From an uncultured Allomuricauda sp. (GTDB lineage: Bacteria > Bacteroidota > Bacteroidia > Flavobacteriales > Flavobacteriaceae), in assembly GCF_947495325.1 (NCBI RefSeq), contig NZ_CANLYK010000001.1, positions 558,001 to 622,000 of the forward strand: a stretch of 64,000 nt of DNA. Direction: 5' to 3'. The notes below the pieces were generated by a model. It searched no databases. It had not been told where the DNA came from and saw only the letters and a list, made by a program, of their open reading frames with translations. Position 1 is the first letter of the stretch. Every line of letters begins with the position of its first letter. Positions 17,599-26,683 of the stretch are shown here, piece after piece. Position numbers and translations under genes: made by a program.

Positions 17599-18471
17599 AT
17601 GTCAAATTTAGGGATGGTTATAGAAGAGCGAAGTCGCGATATTGGTGATTTTCTTGTTGGTCGGTTGATACCCTTTCGTAAAAAAAGAATGATAGGTCCT
17701 TTTATTTTTATAGATCATATGGGGCCTACAACACTTGGTCCAAATAAATACATGAATGTGGACCAACACCCGCATATTGGATTGTCTACCCTAACTTTTA
17801 TGTTGGAAGGGGAGATTCTTCATGAAGATAGTTTAGGAACCCATCAACGAATTAGCCCGGGCTCCGTTAATTGGATGACTGCAGGTAAAGGGGTTTCCCA
17901 TACAGAGCGAACACCAGAGGATCTGCGTAATGGGAACATATTTACAGCACATGGGTATCAAATTTGGGTAGCTCTTCCTAAAGAATTGGAAGATATGAAT
18001 CCTGAATTTCATCATATTTCCGGGAATGATTTGCCTAAATGGAAAGATGGAGATGCAAAATTCACCTTGGTAGCCGGAGAGGGTTATGGAAAAAAGTCTC
18101 CTGTACCTACATTTTCCCCTCTTTTTATGGTTGAAATAAAAAACACATCATCATATCAACTAAATGTCCAAGGAAACTTAAAAGGAGAAGTAGGAATTTG
18201 TATTGTTGAGGGTGGCATTGTCGCTTGCGAAGAAGAAATAACTAAGGGTAACATTGTAATATCAAAAGTTGAGGATACCTGCAAGATTGTATTAAAACCA
18301 AATTCGCATTTGCTGCTGTTTGGAGGTGAGCCTTTTCCTGAGGAGCGCCATATTTACTGGAATTTTGTTTCTACGAGCAAGAAAAAAATTGAAGATGCCA
18401 AAAATGCATGGGTAAATAAGACCTTTCCAATGATGGAAAATGATACTACCTACGTTCGTCTTCCTGAATAA
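17599..18471 (+). CDS. pirin family protein
   Basis: 290 aa bicupin. Metal-ligand region in the N-terminal cupin: FIFIDHMGP followed by DQHPHIGLSTLTFMLEGEILHEDSLG and WMTAGKGVSHTE, giving the His/His/His/Glu set of iron-binding pirins. The C-terminal cupin carries HLLLFGGEPFPEERHIYWNFV. Pirins can have quercetinase activity or act as redox-sensing partners; which applies is not visible. Cytoplasmic. First of a plus-strand run that continues into the murein-related trio after 48 bases. Confidence 0.92.
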   Translation: MSNLGMVIEERSRDIGDFLVGRLIPFRKKRMIGPFIFIDHMGPTTLGPNKYMNVDQHPHIGLSTLTFMLEGEILHEDSLGTHQRISPGSVNWMTAGKGVSHTERTPEDLRNGNIFTAHGYQIWVALPKELEDMNPEFHHISGNDLPKWKDGDAKFTLVAGEGYGKKSPVPTFSPLFMVEIKNTSSYQLNVQGNLKGEVGICIVEGGIVACEEEITKGNIVISKVEDTCKIVLKPNSHLLLFGGEPFPEERHIYWNFVSTSKKKIEDAKNAWVNKTFPMMENDTTYVRLPE

Positions 18472-18519
18472 GCCTTTCAGAGATTATCTATCTTTAAAAT
18501 CAAATCCTAATAACACATA

Positions 18520-18942
18520 TTGAAGAGATTTTTTATTTGTTTTTTAATAGTGGTTGCCTGTAAAGAGGAATCCAAAACCTCCGAAAAACCAAAATGGGAT
18601 TGGAAAGCCATTGAGGTTACGGCATCAGCCTATAATTCGGTTCCCTGGCAAACCAAAAGCATAAATCCAGACATTGCCGCCTGGGGCGACACCTTAAAAC
18701 CGGGAATGAAAGCCATTGCGGTATCCAGAGATTTGTTGAAAATGGGATTAGCACACAATACCATGGTGAAAATTGACACTTTCCCCGATACCTTCTACGT
18801 AAAAGATAAAATGAACCGGAAATGGAAAAACAGGATTGATATCTATATGGGGTTAGATGTGAAAAAAGCAAGACAGTGGGGGAAAAAGAAGTTACTAATC
18901 TGCTATGCAATTCCCATAGACACTATATTTACTTCCAAATAA
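18520..18942 (+). CDS. 3D-domain lipoprotein
   Basis: 140 aa. TTG start at 18520 (LKRFFICFLIVVAC), chosen because it gives a complete signal peptide and lipobox; no ATG precedes it. The 3D domain is the double-psi barrel with three Asp shared by MltA-type lytic transglycosylases and Bacillus YabE/YocH. Here the conserved end reads VKDKMNRKWKNRIDIYMG, after TASAYNSVPWQT. It probably acts on or binds peptidoglycan at the outer membrane. Six bases separate it from the amidase gene. Confidence 0.82.
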   Translation: MKRFFICFLIVVACKEESKTSEKPKWDWKAIEVTASAYNSVPWQTKSINPDIAAWGDTLKPGMKAIAVSRDLLKMGLAHNTMVKIDTFPDTFYVKDKMNRKWKNRIDIYMGLDVKKARQWGKKKLLICYAIPIDTIFTSK

Positions 18943-18948
18943 ATACGC

Positions 18949-19608
18949 ATGAAAAAATTTGGGCTCGTACTTTTGATTTTGGGCACATTATCATCTTGTA
19001 AAATTCAAAGAGAATTGGTGGATAGGCCCATTAATTTTGATGAGGAACGAACAAGGCTTACCAAGGAGTACCTTTTACAACGTTATAATCTAGAGCAGGA
19101 AACACCTGAAATTGTTCCAAAAATGATTGTATTGCACTGGACGGCAATTCCCACCTTGCAAAAATCCTTTGAGGCATTTGAAAAATCCACACTGCCCAAC
19201 TGGCGACCAGATATTAATAGTGTAAGCGGTTTAAATGTTTCATCCCAATTTTTGGTTGATCAAGACGGTTCTATTTATCAATTAATGCCAGAAACTACTA
19301 TGGCACGGCATGTAATAGGCTTGAATCATTGCGCTATTGGGATTGAGAATGTGGGAGGAACGGAAGAAACCCCATTGACCCGGAAACAACTCAAAGCAAA
19401 CATTTTTCTGGTTGACTATCTGGCTACAAAATATAATATCGAGTATGTAATCGGTCATTATGAATATACCCTATTTGAAGGCCATCCGTTGTGGTTGGAA
19501 GTAGATGATGGATATCGGACGGAAAAAACAGATCCAGGAGTAGATTTCATGAAAAAAATGCGAAAAGCCACAAAAAGATTTAATTTTAAACCTGTTCCAT
19601 CAAAATAA
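18949..19608 (+). CDS. N-acetylmuramoyl-L-alanine amidase, lipoprotein
   Basis: 219 aa with lipobox (LSSC). Amidase_2 (AmpD/PGRP) fold, which cuts the bond between muramic acid and L-alanine in peptidoglycan. Zinc ligands expected in IVLHWTAIPT, VIGHYEY and KTDPGVDF are all present, and ARHVIGLNHCAIGIENVGG is the usual core. A lipid-anchored envelope location suggests wall turnover or recycling of released muropeptides. Middle gene of the 3D-domain/amidase/carboxypeptidase run; 4 bases before the next ATG. Confidence 0.9.
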   Translation: MKKFGLVLLILGTLSSCKIQRELVDRPINFDEERTRLTKEYLLQRYNLEQETPEIVPKMIVLHWTAIPTLQKSFEAFEKSTLPNWRPDINSVSGLNVSSQFLVDQDGSIYQLMPETTMARHVIGLNHCAIGIENVGGTEETPLTRKQLKANIFLVDYLATKYNIEYVIGHYEYTLFEGHPLWLEVDDGYRTEKTDPGVDFMKKMRKATKRFNFKPVPSK

Positions 19609-19612
19609 GAAC

Positions 19613-21058
19613 ATGAACAAGAAAATAATAGTATTCCTTATCGGGTGTTTTAGCGTAACAGTATATTCCCAAGAAGTCATAACAACAAAATTATACGAAA
19701 CCTACGAAGAGTTTAAAGAGCCTTCATTGGATAAAAGACGCATCAAACATCATCAAATTCAACCTTTGATTGCTCGGTTCGATGCTAACTCTAAATATGA
19801 GGTACAAAAAGTGGGCAAATCCATAGAAGGACGTGATTTGAGCCTCATTAGCATAGGCTCAGGTGATGTTGATATTTTTCTGTGGTCACAAATGCATGGA
19901 AACGAACCAACAGCAACCCAGGCAATTTTTGATATTCTCAATTTTTTTGATGCTCCAAGTTTCCAAAAGGAAAAATCTGAAATTTTGGCAAAAGTCAAGC
20001 TTCATTTTCTACCCATGCTCAATCCCGATGGTGCAGAGGTGTACCAAAGACGAAATACTCTTGGAATAGATATCAACAGGGATGCACTAAGACTTCAATC
20101 CCCAGAAGGACGAACGTTAAAGCGGGTAAGGGATAGTTTGGATGCAGAATTTGGATTTAATCTACATGATCAAAGTACGTATTACAATGCCGAGTTGACC
20201 GATAAACCTGCGACAATCTCATATTTGGCGCCTCCAGTTGACTACGAACGAAGTATTAACGAGGTTAGGTCCAACGCAATGAAGGTTATTGTGTACATGA
20301 ACAAAATCATTCAAAGCTATGCTCCTGGTCAGGTTGGGCGTTATAGCGACGACTTTGAACCACGTGCTTTTGGGGACAATATCCAAAAATGGGGGACAAG
20401 TACCATACTCATTGAGTCCGGTGGATATACCAATGATGTGGAGAAACAGGAAATCCGTAAGTTAAATTATGTTTCAATTCTATCTGCAATTTACACTATT
20501 GCGAATGGCAGTTTTAATGCTATTTCTATTGAGGATTATGAGAAAATCCCAAAAAATGATAGAAAACTATTCGATTTAAAAATTGAAAATGTCACGTATG
20601 AGTTGTTAGGAAAGGACTATGTTATGGACTTTGGTATCTATCGTCAAGAAGTGGATGATGAAAAGCACGATTCCTTTTACAACAAAAGTATTATTGTAGA
20701 TCAAGGCGATTTATCAACCTATTACGGGTATGAAACTTTTGACGCTTCAGGTTATAAAATTGTACCTCCGAAAATAGCTGAGAGCTATGATTCGCAAAAT
20801 CCGATGGCATCATTAAAGGAGGGGATTGCTTTTGTCAAAGGCTCGCTACCAGAAACAGGGTTCTTTATTAATAAGCCCGTTCATCCTGTAAGTCAGAATT
20901 ATGAGTTAAATGATTTTAACCTACAACCGGGTGTAAATCCAACTTTCTTTTTACAAAAAGATGGAGCGCTGACGCATGCAATCATCAATGGCTTTCTAAT
21001 CGATTTATCGCAACCCTTGGAAAAGCAAAATTTTAGGAATGCGCTGATTTATCGTTAA
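19613..21058 (+). CDS. M14-family zinc carboxypeptidase, exported
   Basis: 481 aa with a signal peptide ending in VYSQ. Zinc-binding HxxE is MHGNEPT (His95, Glu98), the third ligand is His185 in FNLHDQST, and the likely catalytic Glu268 lies in ILIESGGY. Arg in IDINRDA fits the substrate site. The last ~150 residues form an extra, probably beta-rich domain. It follows a 3D-domain protein and an amidase, so peptidoglycan stem peptides are a reasonable substrate, but protein carboxypeptidase activity is equally possible. Its stop overlaps the stop of a convergent 55-aa membrane protein gene. Confidence 0.87.
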   Translation: MNKKIIVFLIGCFSVTVYSQEVITTKLYETYEEFKEPSLDKRRIKHHQIQPLIARFDANSKYEVQKVGKSIEGRDLSLISIGSGDVDIFLWSQMHGNEPTATQAIFDILNFFDAPSFQKEKSEILAKVKLHFLPMLNPDGAEVYQRRNTLGIDINRDALRLQSPEGRTLKRVRDSLDAEFGFNLHDQSTYYNAELTDKPATISYLAPPVDYERSINEVRSNAMKVIVYMNKIIQSYAPGQVGRYSDDFEPRAFGDNIQKWGTSTILIESGGYTNDVEKQEIRKLNYVSILSAIYTIANGSFNAISIEDYEKIPKNDRKLFDLKIENVTYELLGKDYVMDFGIYRQEVDDEKHDSFYNKSIIVDQGDLSTYYGYETFDASGYKIVPPKIAESYDSQNPMASLKEGIAFVKGSLPETGFFINKPVHPVSQNYELNDFNLQPGVNPTFFLQKDGALTHAIINGFLIDLSQPLEKQNFRNALIYR

Positions 21059-21222
21059 TAGCCGAATTGAATATTCATTTGAGGACCGTAACATAATAAC
21101 AATACCAACATTGTTAAGAGTGCGCCTACAATTGAAGCAAACAAGGAAAGTACGATACCTTTAAATCCATTTGAAAATGGGCCTATGGCACTGTTCTGAA
21201 TTATTTCTTTTACCACATCCAT
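21055..21222 (-). CDS. small single-span membrane protein, 55 aa
   Basis: ATG at 21222 to TAA at 21055-21057. The peptide has a charged N-terminal helix (MDVVKEIIQN), a glycine/proline turn, then about 22 hydrophobic residues (IVLSLFASIVGALLTMLVLLL) and a polar tail. It overlaps the convergent M14 gene by four bases. The coherent membrane segment and the non-random composition support a real gene. Function unknown. It lies downstream of the VWA gene on the same strand, but a terminator-like hairpin separates them, so it probably has its own promoter. Confidence 0.6.
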   Translation of the reverse strand: MDVVKEIIQNSAIGPFSNGFKGIVLSLFASIVGALLTMLVLLLCYGPQMNIQFGY

Positions 21223-21304
21223 AACATTTGTTTTGGGTTAAATTTTGGTCTATTGTTTAGGATGTAATTAGTTGTTGTCTTTAATGTTAAAACAACTATC
21301 GGGC

Positions 21305-21331
21305 CAAAAACCCTACTAGATAGGTTTTGGA
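21305..21331 (-). terminator. terminator after the VWA lipoprotein gene
   Basis: Minus strand: CCAAAACCTA pairs with TAGGGTTTTTGG (one bulge) around a 5-base loop; the right arm contains a run of five T. It lies 33 bases past the VWA stop. Confidence 0.5.
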
Positions 21332-21363
21332 AAAAAAGAAAGGATTCAATGATTTAAGCCATT

Positions 21364-22452
21364 TTATTCGCATCCGCCAGTAAAGCCGTTGGCATTGAAC
21401 TCGGTTTGTACCGCTCCCAACAAACCACCATCCGACAGTTGAATCACCAAGTTATTGTCACCGCTTCCATCTCGTTTTGGTGTGCAATATTCAAACAGGT
21501 AAAAACTATTGGCCTGTTCAGAAACTCGTTGCGAAATCTGATTAAAAGTTGTTTCCAATTCCTCCTTGTTCCCAGCAAAAACACTAGCTGTTTTTCCTAT
21601 TTGTTCCAATACTTCGGAATCTATTTCAGCACCAAGTCCAATAGTGAAATACGAAATATTTCGATTTGCATTATCAACTGCATTTAAGGCTGCTTGTTCT
21701 GTATATCTTGAAGCTTGATCCGTACCATCTGTAAACAGTACTACCGAGGCCGCTCCAATAACGGATGCTTGATTGTTAGCTACAATTAGACCCTCGGCTA
21801 TGCTTGTTGATTTGATTACTGCCCCATACAAATCCGTAGATGGGTCATTGCTAATATCAGCTGTAATACCATCAATAGCTGCGGTAAGCTCAGTTGCTGA
21901 AGAAGTCAGGTCGTTAAGTTTATGCAATTCATCCTCTCCATCAAACCAATAAATGGCCATTTTAAAAGATTCTGTTTCTGGTGTGGGTATTACATTATTT
22001 ATGAAACTGGTTGAAGCTGTTTTAAGTTCTTGCAGACTACTTTGTAAGACACTGTTACTCAAATCGAGTACCAACAATGTATTAGTGCTGAATACTTGTG
22101 AATTTGATGAAATTCTAGCAAGCGATTCTGACGAGGAAATGGTATTAAAACAGTCATCGTTCCTTCCTTGCTCATAAATAGTAAACTGATCTGCAGTAAG
22201 TCCAGAAACTGGATTCCCCAAAAGGTCAGATACTTTAAAAAGGATAGATATCTTGCCAGGCAAGGTGGTAAATTGATCTTGAATGGAAAGCAATAACTCG
22301 TTATCATCAAAGCCTAGACAATCGTCCGCTTCCTTACCTTCTCCCAATTCTCCTTGGTTGATATCAAAACTTACATCATCATCCGCGTTTCCACATGAAG
22401 AAATGGCTACAATAAAAGCTGTGAAAACTAAGCGTTTCAAGAAATTTTTCAT
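21364..22452 (-). CDS. von Willebrand factor A domain lipoprotein
   Basis: 362 aa from ATG 22452, which yields a signal peptide and lipobox (AISSC) followed by an acidic spacer. The VWA domain runs from about residue 120 to 310. Its MIDAS motif DxSxS is DLSNS (Asp130), with FTDGTDQ supplying the later metal-site Asp. Before it, an Ig-like region (KISILFKVSDLLGNPVSGLTADQFTIYE) resembles those in Bacteroidota VWA surface proteins. It would bind a protein partner or substrate through a Mg ion at the cell surface. Single gene, divergent from the molybdenum hydroxylase operon. Confidence 0.85.
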   Translation of the reverse strand: MKNFLKRLVFTAFIVAISSCGNADDDVSFDINQGELGEGKEADDCLGFDDNELLLSIQDQFTTLPGKISILFKVSDLLGNPVSGLTADQFTIYEQGRNDDCFNTISSSESLARISSNSQVFSTNTLLVLDLSNSVLQSSLQELKTASTSFINNVIPTPETESFKMAIYWFDGEDELHKLNDLTSSATELTAAIDGITADISNDPSTDLYGAVIKSTSIAEGLIVANNQASVIGAASVVLFTDGTDQASRYTEQAALNAVDNANRNISYFTIGLGAEIDSEVLEQIGKTASVFAGNKEELETTFNQISQRVSEQANSFYLFEYCTPKRDGSGDNNLVIQLSDGGLLGAVQTEFNANGFTGGCE

Positions 22453-22633
22453 TTTAAATAGTTTCGGTTCTGATTGCAGAACGCTCATTTTGCTTGAAAA
22501 TTATTCAATGCTTCAACAATAGATTTAAAGAAAAGTTAAAAAAAAATGGTTCCTGTTAAAAAAAAAGCAACGAGCTTAAATTTTGGTAACTTCAACAAGA
22601 AAACTATTCAAAACTCATTCAAATCAAAAAACA

Positions 22634-23095
22634 ATGCCAACGTATCAAATTAATGTAAATGGGGAATCCAGAACAGTTGATGTAACTGAGGATACCCCTG
22701 TCTTATGGGTGCTTAGAGATCATTTAGATCTAGTGGGCACAAAGTATGGTTGTGGAATTGGACAATGTGGCGCATGCACCATTCATGTTGATGGAACTGC
22801 AATGCGAAGTTGCTCGCTAACACTATCCCAAATTGATGGGAAATCCATAACAACTATTGAAGGACTTTCCGAAGATGGAACACATCCCGTTCAAAAAGCA
22901 TGGAAAGAAGTGGATGTTCCCCAATGCGGTTACTGTCAAGCAGGCCAGATAATGACGGCTTCAGCATTTTTGGACAGTAACGAAAATCCGTCCGAAGAGG
23001 ATGTAAAGAATGCCATGCACGGCAACATTTGCCGTTGTGCCTCTTATACGCGTATCCACAAAGCTGTAATGATTGCAGCCGAGAATATGGATTAA
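22634..23095 (+). CDS. molybdenum hydroxylase [2Fe-2S] subunit (IorA-like)
   Basis: 153 aa from ATG 22634 (MPTYQINVNG), the normal start for this family; a start at 22583 would add 17 unrelated residues. The small iron-sulfur subunit carries electrons from the molybdenum centre. The plant-ferredoxin-type cluster is YGCGIGQCGACTIHVDG...RSC, and the second cluster is QCGYCQAGQIM with CRCASY. Together with the next gene it matches isoquinoline 1-oxidoreductase and related two-subunit aldehyde/N-heterocycle oxidases, which pass electrons to a cytochrome rather than to FAD. First gene of the molybdenum operon. Confidence 0.93.
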   Translation: MPTYQINVNGESRTVDVTEDTPVLWVLRDHLDLVGTKYGCGIGQCGACTIHVDGTAMRSCSLTLSQIDGKSITTIEGLSEDGTHPVQKAWKEVDVPQCGYCQAGQIMTASAFLDSNENPSEEDVKNAMHGNICRCASYTRIHKAVMIAAENMD

Positions 23096-23135
23096 ACACC
23101 CTATTAAGAATTTCTTTCATCAAAAAACTAACAAA

Positions 23136-25370
23136 ATGTCTACAAACAACTCAATAACATTCAGCAGAAGAGCGTTTTTGCGCAGTTCTTCCTTAGCAGG
23201 GGGAGGCATGCTGATTGGCTTTAACTTATTCCAGGCGTGCAAACCCAAAGTAATAGCAGAACCTGCTATCGACCTATCCACCTTAGCATACAATGATTTT
23301 AATGCTTTTATTAAAATTGCGGAAAATGGTGCAGTAACCATTTTTTCACCAAACCCAGAGATTGGCCAAGGCGTGAAAACTTCCATGCCAATGATCATTG
23401 CAGAAGAACTTGACGTTGCATGGAAAGATGTATACGTAGAACAAGGGATTTTGGATACTAAAAACTACACAAGACAGGTTGCAGGTGGAAGTCAGTCTAT
23501 ACGACATGGATGGGACGCTCTCCGCGAAACAGGGGCAAAGGCCAAGCAAATGCTTGTAAGTGCTGCTGCTACACGATGGGGAGTTGATCCATCAGAATGT
23601 ACGGTTAGTGAAGGTGTAATTACAAATGCAGCTGGAGAAACCTTGGGCTATGGAGACGTTGTAAAAGATGCCGCTCTTTTAGAAGTTCCAGAAGAGGTCA
23701 CCTTAAAGGAACCTAAAGACTATAAAATTATTGGAACAAACATTGCTAATGTCGATATCGATAAAATTACCACTGGCAAACCTCTTTTTGGCCTAGATTA
23801 TAAGGTGGATGGAATGGTATATGCTGCTGTTGTGCGTCCACCGGCATTTGGACAAAAACTTACTTCTTATGATGATACTGAGGCAAGAGCAATGCCCGGT
23901 GTTCTAGATGTGATTAAGATAGGGGGGAAGGTAAGAGCCATGTTGGAAGAAGACCCTGGTTTTGAGAGTAAAATATCCAGCAGTGATAAAATTGTTGTAA
24001 TTGCTGAGACTACGTGGCAGGCTTTAAATGCGAAAAAAGCTATAAAGGCAGAGTGGGAGAACGACCTTTTTATGGAGAGTACAGAGAACCACGATCAGAT
24101 GTTAAACGGTTTTTTAAAGGGCACCCAATTTGAAACAAAGCGAAAAGATGGGGATGTAAAGAAGGCTTTCGCAGAGGCAGATGAGGTTCTTGAACGCACC
24201 TATGAATCTCCTTTTTTACCCCATAACTGTATGGAACCCATGAATTTCTTTGCCAATGTAACAGATGAAAAAATATATTTGGCAGGCCCTATCCAGACCC
24301 CAGCTTGGAAGGCAGGTCTCGTATCTAAAATGTTGGGGAGGCCAGAAGAGGATATCCATCTGGAAATGACAAGAATGGGCGGTGGGTTTGGCCGCAGATT
24401 GTATGGGGATTTTGTTCTGGAAGCCGTTGAAATTTCGGATGCCATCAGGAAACCCGTAAAAATGATTTGTACCAGAGAAGATGATGTGGCGTTGGGAATC
24501 TATAGACCAGCAACCAAATATCGTATAAAAGCATCTATAAAAGATGGTGAAATTACTGGCTATCATCTCAAAGAGGCGGCTATTAATAGCAATATGTATG
24601 GGCTTATTCCCAATTTCTTTCCTGCAGGTGCTATTGAAAACTATCAGGTTGATGTGGTCAGTTATAAAAGTAATATCACCACAGGTGCCTGGAGGGCTCC
24701 CTATACAAATTTCTTGGCGTATGCAGAACAGAGTTTCTTTGACGAATTGGCGGAATTGATGGAGGTTGACAAAATTCAGATGCGGCTGGATTTGCTGGAC
24801 AAGGTTAAACCTGATGAGGATGAACGAATCCAATATTCTCCGGACAGGATGAAAGAAGTCATTAAGACAGCCGTTGAAAAATCAGGATGGGGAACCAAAC
24901 CGGATAATATTTATCAAGGGTTTGTGAATTACTATTGTCATAACACCCACGTTGCTGAAGTCGCAGATGTCGAAATTGAAAATGGTGAGCCCGTAGTTAA
25001 AAAAATCACTTGTGTTGTGGATTGTGGTATCGTAGTGAATCCACTAGGAGCATTGAACCAGATTGAAGGTGGTGTTATCGATGGAGTAGGCCATGCCATG
25101 TATGGAGAATTACAATTTGATGCCGGAAAGCCAATGGCACATAATTTTGACAGGTATCGCTTGATTCGTATGAAGGAAGCTCCCATTGTAGAAACACATT
25201 TCATAAAAAATGAATTTTCACCAACAGGTCTGGGAGAACCTACTTTACCTCCAGCGGGTGGCGCCATTGCCAATGCGCTCAAAGCAGCGACGGGCAATAG
25301 ACTTTACAGACAACCCTTCACCAAAACACCAGAACTTTTAAAAGTACCTAGTAAAGAAATTATAGGTTGA
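23136..25370 (+). CDS. molybdenum hydroxylase molybdopterin-binding subunit (IorB-like)
   Basis: 744 aa from ATG 23136, which gives a Tat signal (SRRAFLRSSSLAGGGMLIGF). Xanthine oxidase family large subunit: cofactor-contact blocks include MTRMGGGFGRRLYGD, TGAWRAPYTNFLAYAEQSFFDE and, near the C-terminus, SPTGLGEPTLPPAGGAIANAL with the catalytic Glu of GLGEPT. The Tat signal means it folds with its cofactor in the cytoplasm and is exported with the iron-sulfur subunit to the periplasm. The substrate could be an N-heterocycle or aldehyde; the sequence does not decide. Forty bases after the small subunit. Confidence 0.93.
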   Translation: MSTNNSITFSRRAFLRSSSLAGGGMLIGFNLFQACKPKVIAEPAIDLSTLAYNDFNAFIKIAENGAVTIFSPNPEIGQGVKTSMPMIIAEELDVAWKDVYVEQGILDTKNYTRQVAGGSQSIRHGWDALRETGAKAKQMLVSAAATRWGVDPSECTVSEGVITNAAGETLGYGDVVKDAALLEVPEEVTLKEPKDYKIIGTNIANVDIDKITTGKPLFGLDYKVDGMVYAAVVRPPAFGQKLTSYDDTEARAMPGVLDVIKIGGKVRAMLEEDPGFESKISSSDKIVVIAETTWQALNAKKAIKAEWENDLFMESTENHDQMLNGFLKGTQFETKRKDGDVKKAFAEADEVLERTYESPFLPHNCMEPMNFFANVTDEKIYLAGPIQTPAWKAGLVSKMLGRPEEDIHLEMTRMGGGFGRRLYGDFVLEAVEISDAIRKPVKMICTREDDVALGIYRPATKYRIKASIKDGEITGYHLKEAAINSNMYGLIPNFFPAGAIENYQVDVVSYKSNITTGAWRAPYTNFLAYAEQSFFDELAELMEVDKIQMRLDLLDKVKPDEDERIQYSPDRMKEVIKTAVEKSGWGTKPDNIYQGFVNYYCHNTHVAEVADVEIENGEPVVKKITCVVDCGIVVNPLGALNQIEGGVIDGVGHAMYGELQFDAGKPMAHNFDRYRLIRMKEAPIVETHFIKNEFSPTGLGEPTLPPAGGAIANALKAATGNRLYRQPFTKTPELLKVPSKEIIG

Positions 25371-25374
25371 TTTT

Positions 25375-25629
25375 ATGACGATATTATTGTTTGGAATTAC
25401 AAAAGATATAGTGGGTAGTTCAACTTTGTCCGTACCCACTTCAAGTATCACAGGTAGAAAAACACCTAAAACCGTAAAGGAATTAAAACAATTCTTGGGA
25501 GATACCTATCCTGAGCTAAATAAATTGTCATCATTGGCAATTGCGGTCAACAATGATTATGCTGAAGATGACAAAACCATAAACTCCTATGATGAAATAG
25601 CATTGATTCCTCCCGTTAGTGGAGGATAA
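25375..25629 (+). CDS. moaD: MoaD-like molybdopterin synthase small subunit
   Basis: 84 aa ubiquitin-fold sulfur carrier ending in the obligatory Gly-Gly (PPVSGG), which is activated by adenylation (MoeB) and thiolated before sulfur is passed to precursor Z. The block YDEIALIPPVSGG is typical of MoaD rather than ThiS. Four bases behind the large hydroxylase subunit gene. The partner MoaE is not in this cluster. Confidence 0.88.
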   Translation: MTILLFGITKDIVGSSTLSVPTSSITGRKTPKTVKELKQFLGDTYPELNKLSSLAIAVNNDYAEDDKTINSYDEIALIPPVSGG

Positions 25630-25673
25630 TAGTTCCATAAATAGTATCTTTCGGTTGCTTTGGTGAACAAATT

Positions 25674-26660
25674 ATGTTGGTAGACAATCACAATAGAAAA
25701 ATAAATTACTTAAGGCTTGCAGTAACAGATAGATGCAACCTGCGTTGCAATTATTGTATGCCTTCCGAGGGCATTGATTTTGTAAAGAACGATAAGCTTT
25801 TATCTATTGCAGAGCTCACTAAGGTGAGCAAGATATTGGTAGACCAAGGAATCAATAAAATTAGGATTACGGGCGGGGAACCGTTTGTGCGAAAAGATTT
25901 GATGGTTTTGCTCAGGGAGCTGACCAAAATGAAAGGTCTAGATGATATTTCGGTCACCACAAATGCTACCTTAATTGGTCCACACATTGATGAATTAAAA
26001 GAACTTGGCATTAAGAATGTTAATGTCAGTTTGGATTCCATAAACAGGGAGACTTTTGAACGCATTACCAGAAGAAATCAATTTGATACGGTGCATAATA
26101 ATCTAATTCGATTAATTTCGGAAGGGTTTAATGTACGTATTAATTTTATTGTTTTGGATGGTCAAAATGAACAAGATATTCTTCCTACGCTAGAGGTAAT
26201 GAAGCATTACAATGTTTCTGTTCGGTTTCTTGAGGAAATGCCTTTTAACGGGGGCTCCAAAAATTTCAATTCAATCAAGTGGAACCATAAGGCAATTCTA
26301 GAACACATTGTCAACAAATATCCAAATTTCAAAAAGTTAGAGTCGCCTCCTACATCTACTTCTGTGAACTATAAAATTACAGGACATAAGGGAACATTTG
26401 GTATTATTCCATCCTTCAGCAGAACTTTTTGCGGAAGCTGCAATAGACTGAGAGTTACTGCAACCGGCGATGTAATTACATGCCTATATGGAAAACCAAA
26501 AGCAAATCTTAGAAGTCTCATTCGCTCAGGTTCGGCAGAAACAGATTTAAAAAAGACTATTTTGGAAGCTGTTGGAAATAGGGCAAAAACAGGCTTTGAA
26601 GCACAAAACGAGCACTCAAAAACTATTTTTGATAACTCAATGACTTCCATTGGTGGTTAA
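25674..26660 (+). CDS. moaA: GTP 3',8-cyclase MoaA
   Basis: 328 aa radical SAM enzyme, first step of molybdopterin synthesis (GTP to 3',8-cyclo-GTP). N-terminal cluster: Cys21, Cys25 and Cys28 in DRCNLRCNYCMP. C-terminal cluster that binds the substrate: Cys253, Cys256 and Cys270 in TFCGSCNRLRVTATGDVITC. The protein ends in the functionally important Gly-Gly (TSIGG). Full length for the family. Its usual partner MoaC is absent from the window. Confidence 0.96.
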   Translation: MLVDNHNRKINYLRLAVTDRCNLRCNYCMPSEGIDFVKNDKLLSIAELTKVSKILVDQGINKIRITGGEPFVRKDLMVLLRELTKMKGLDDISVTTNATLIGPHIDELKELGIKNVNVSLDSINRETFERITRRNQFDTVHNNLIRLISEGFNVRINFIVLDGQNEQDILPTLEVMKHYNVSVRFLEEMPFNGGSKNFNSIKWNHKAILEHIVNKYPNFKKLESPPTSTSVNYKITGHKGTFGIIPSFSRTFCGSCNRLRVTATGDVITCLYGKPKANLRSLIRSGSAETDLKKTILEAVGNRAKTGFEAQNEHSKTIFDNSMTSIGG

Positions 26661-26683
26661 TTTTAGTAGTAACAATACTTGGT

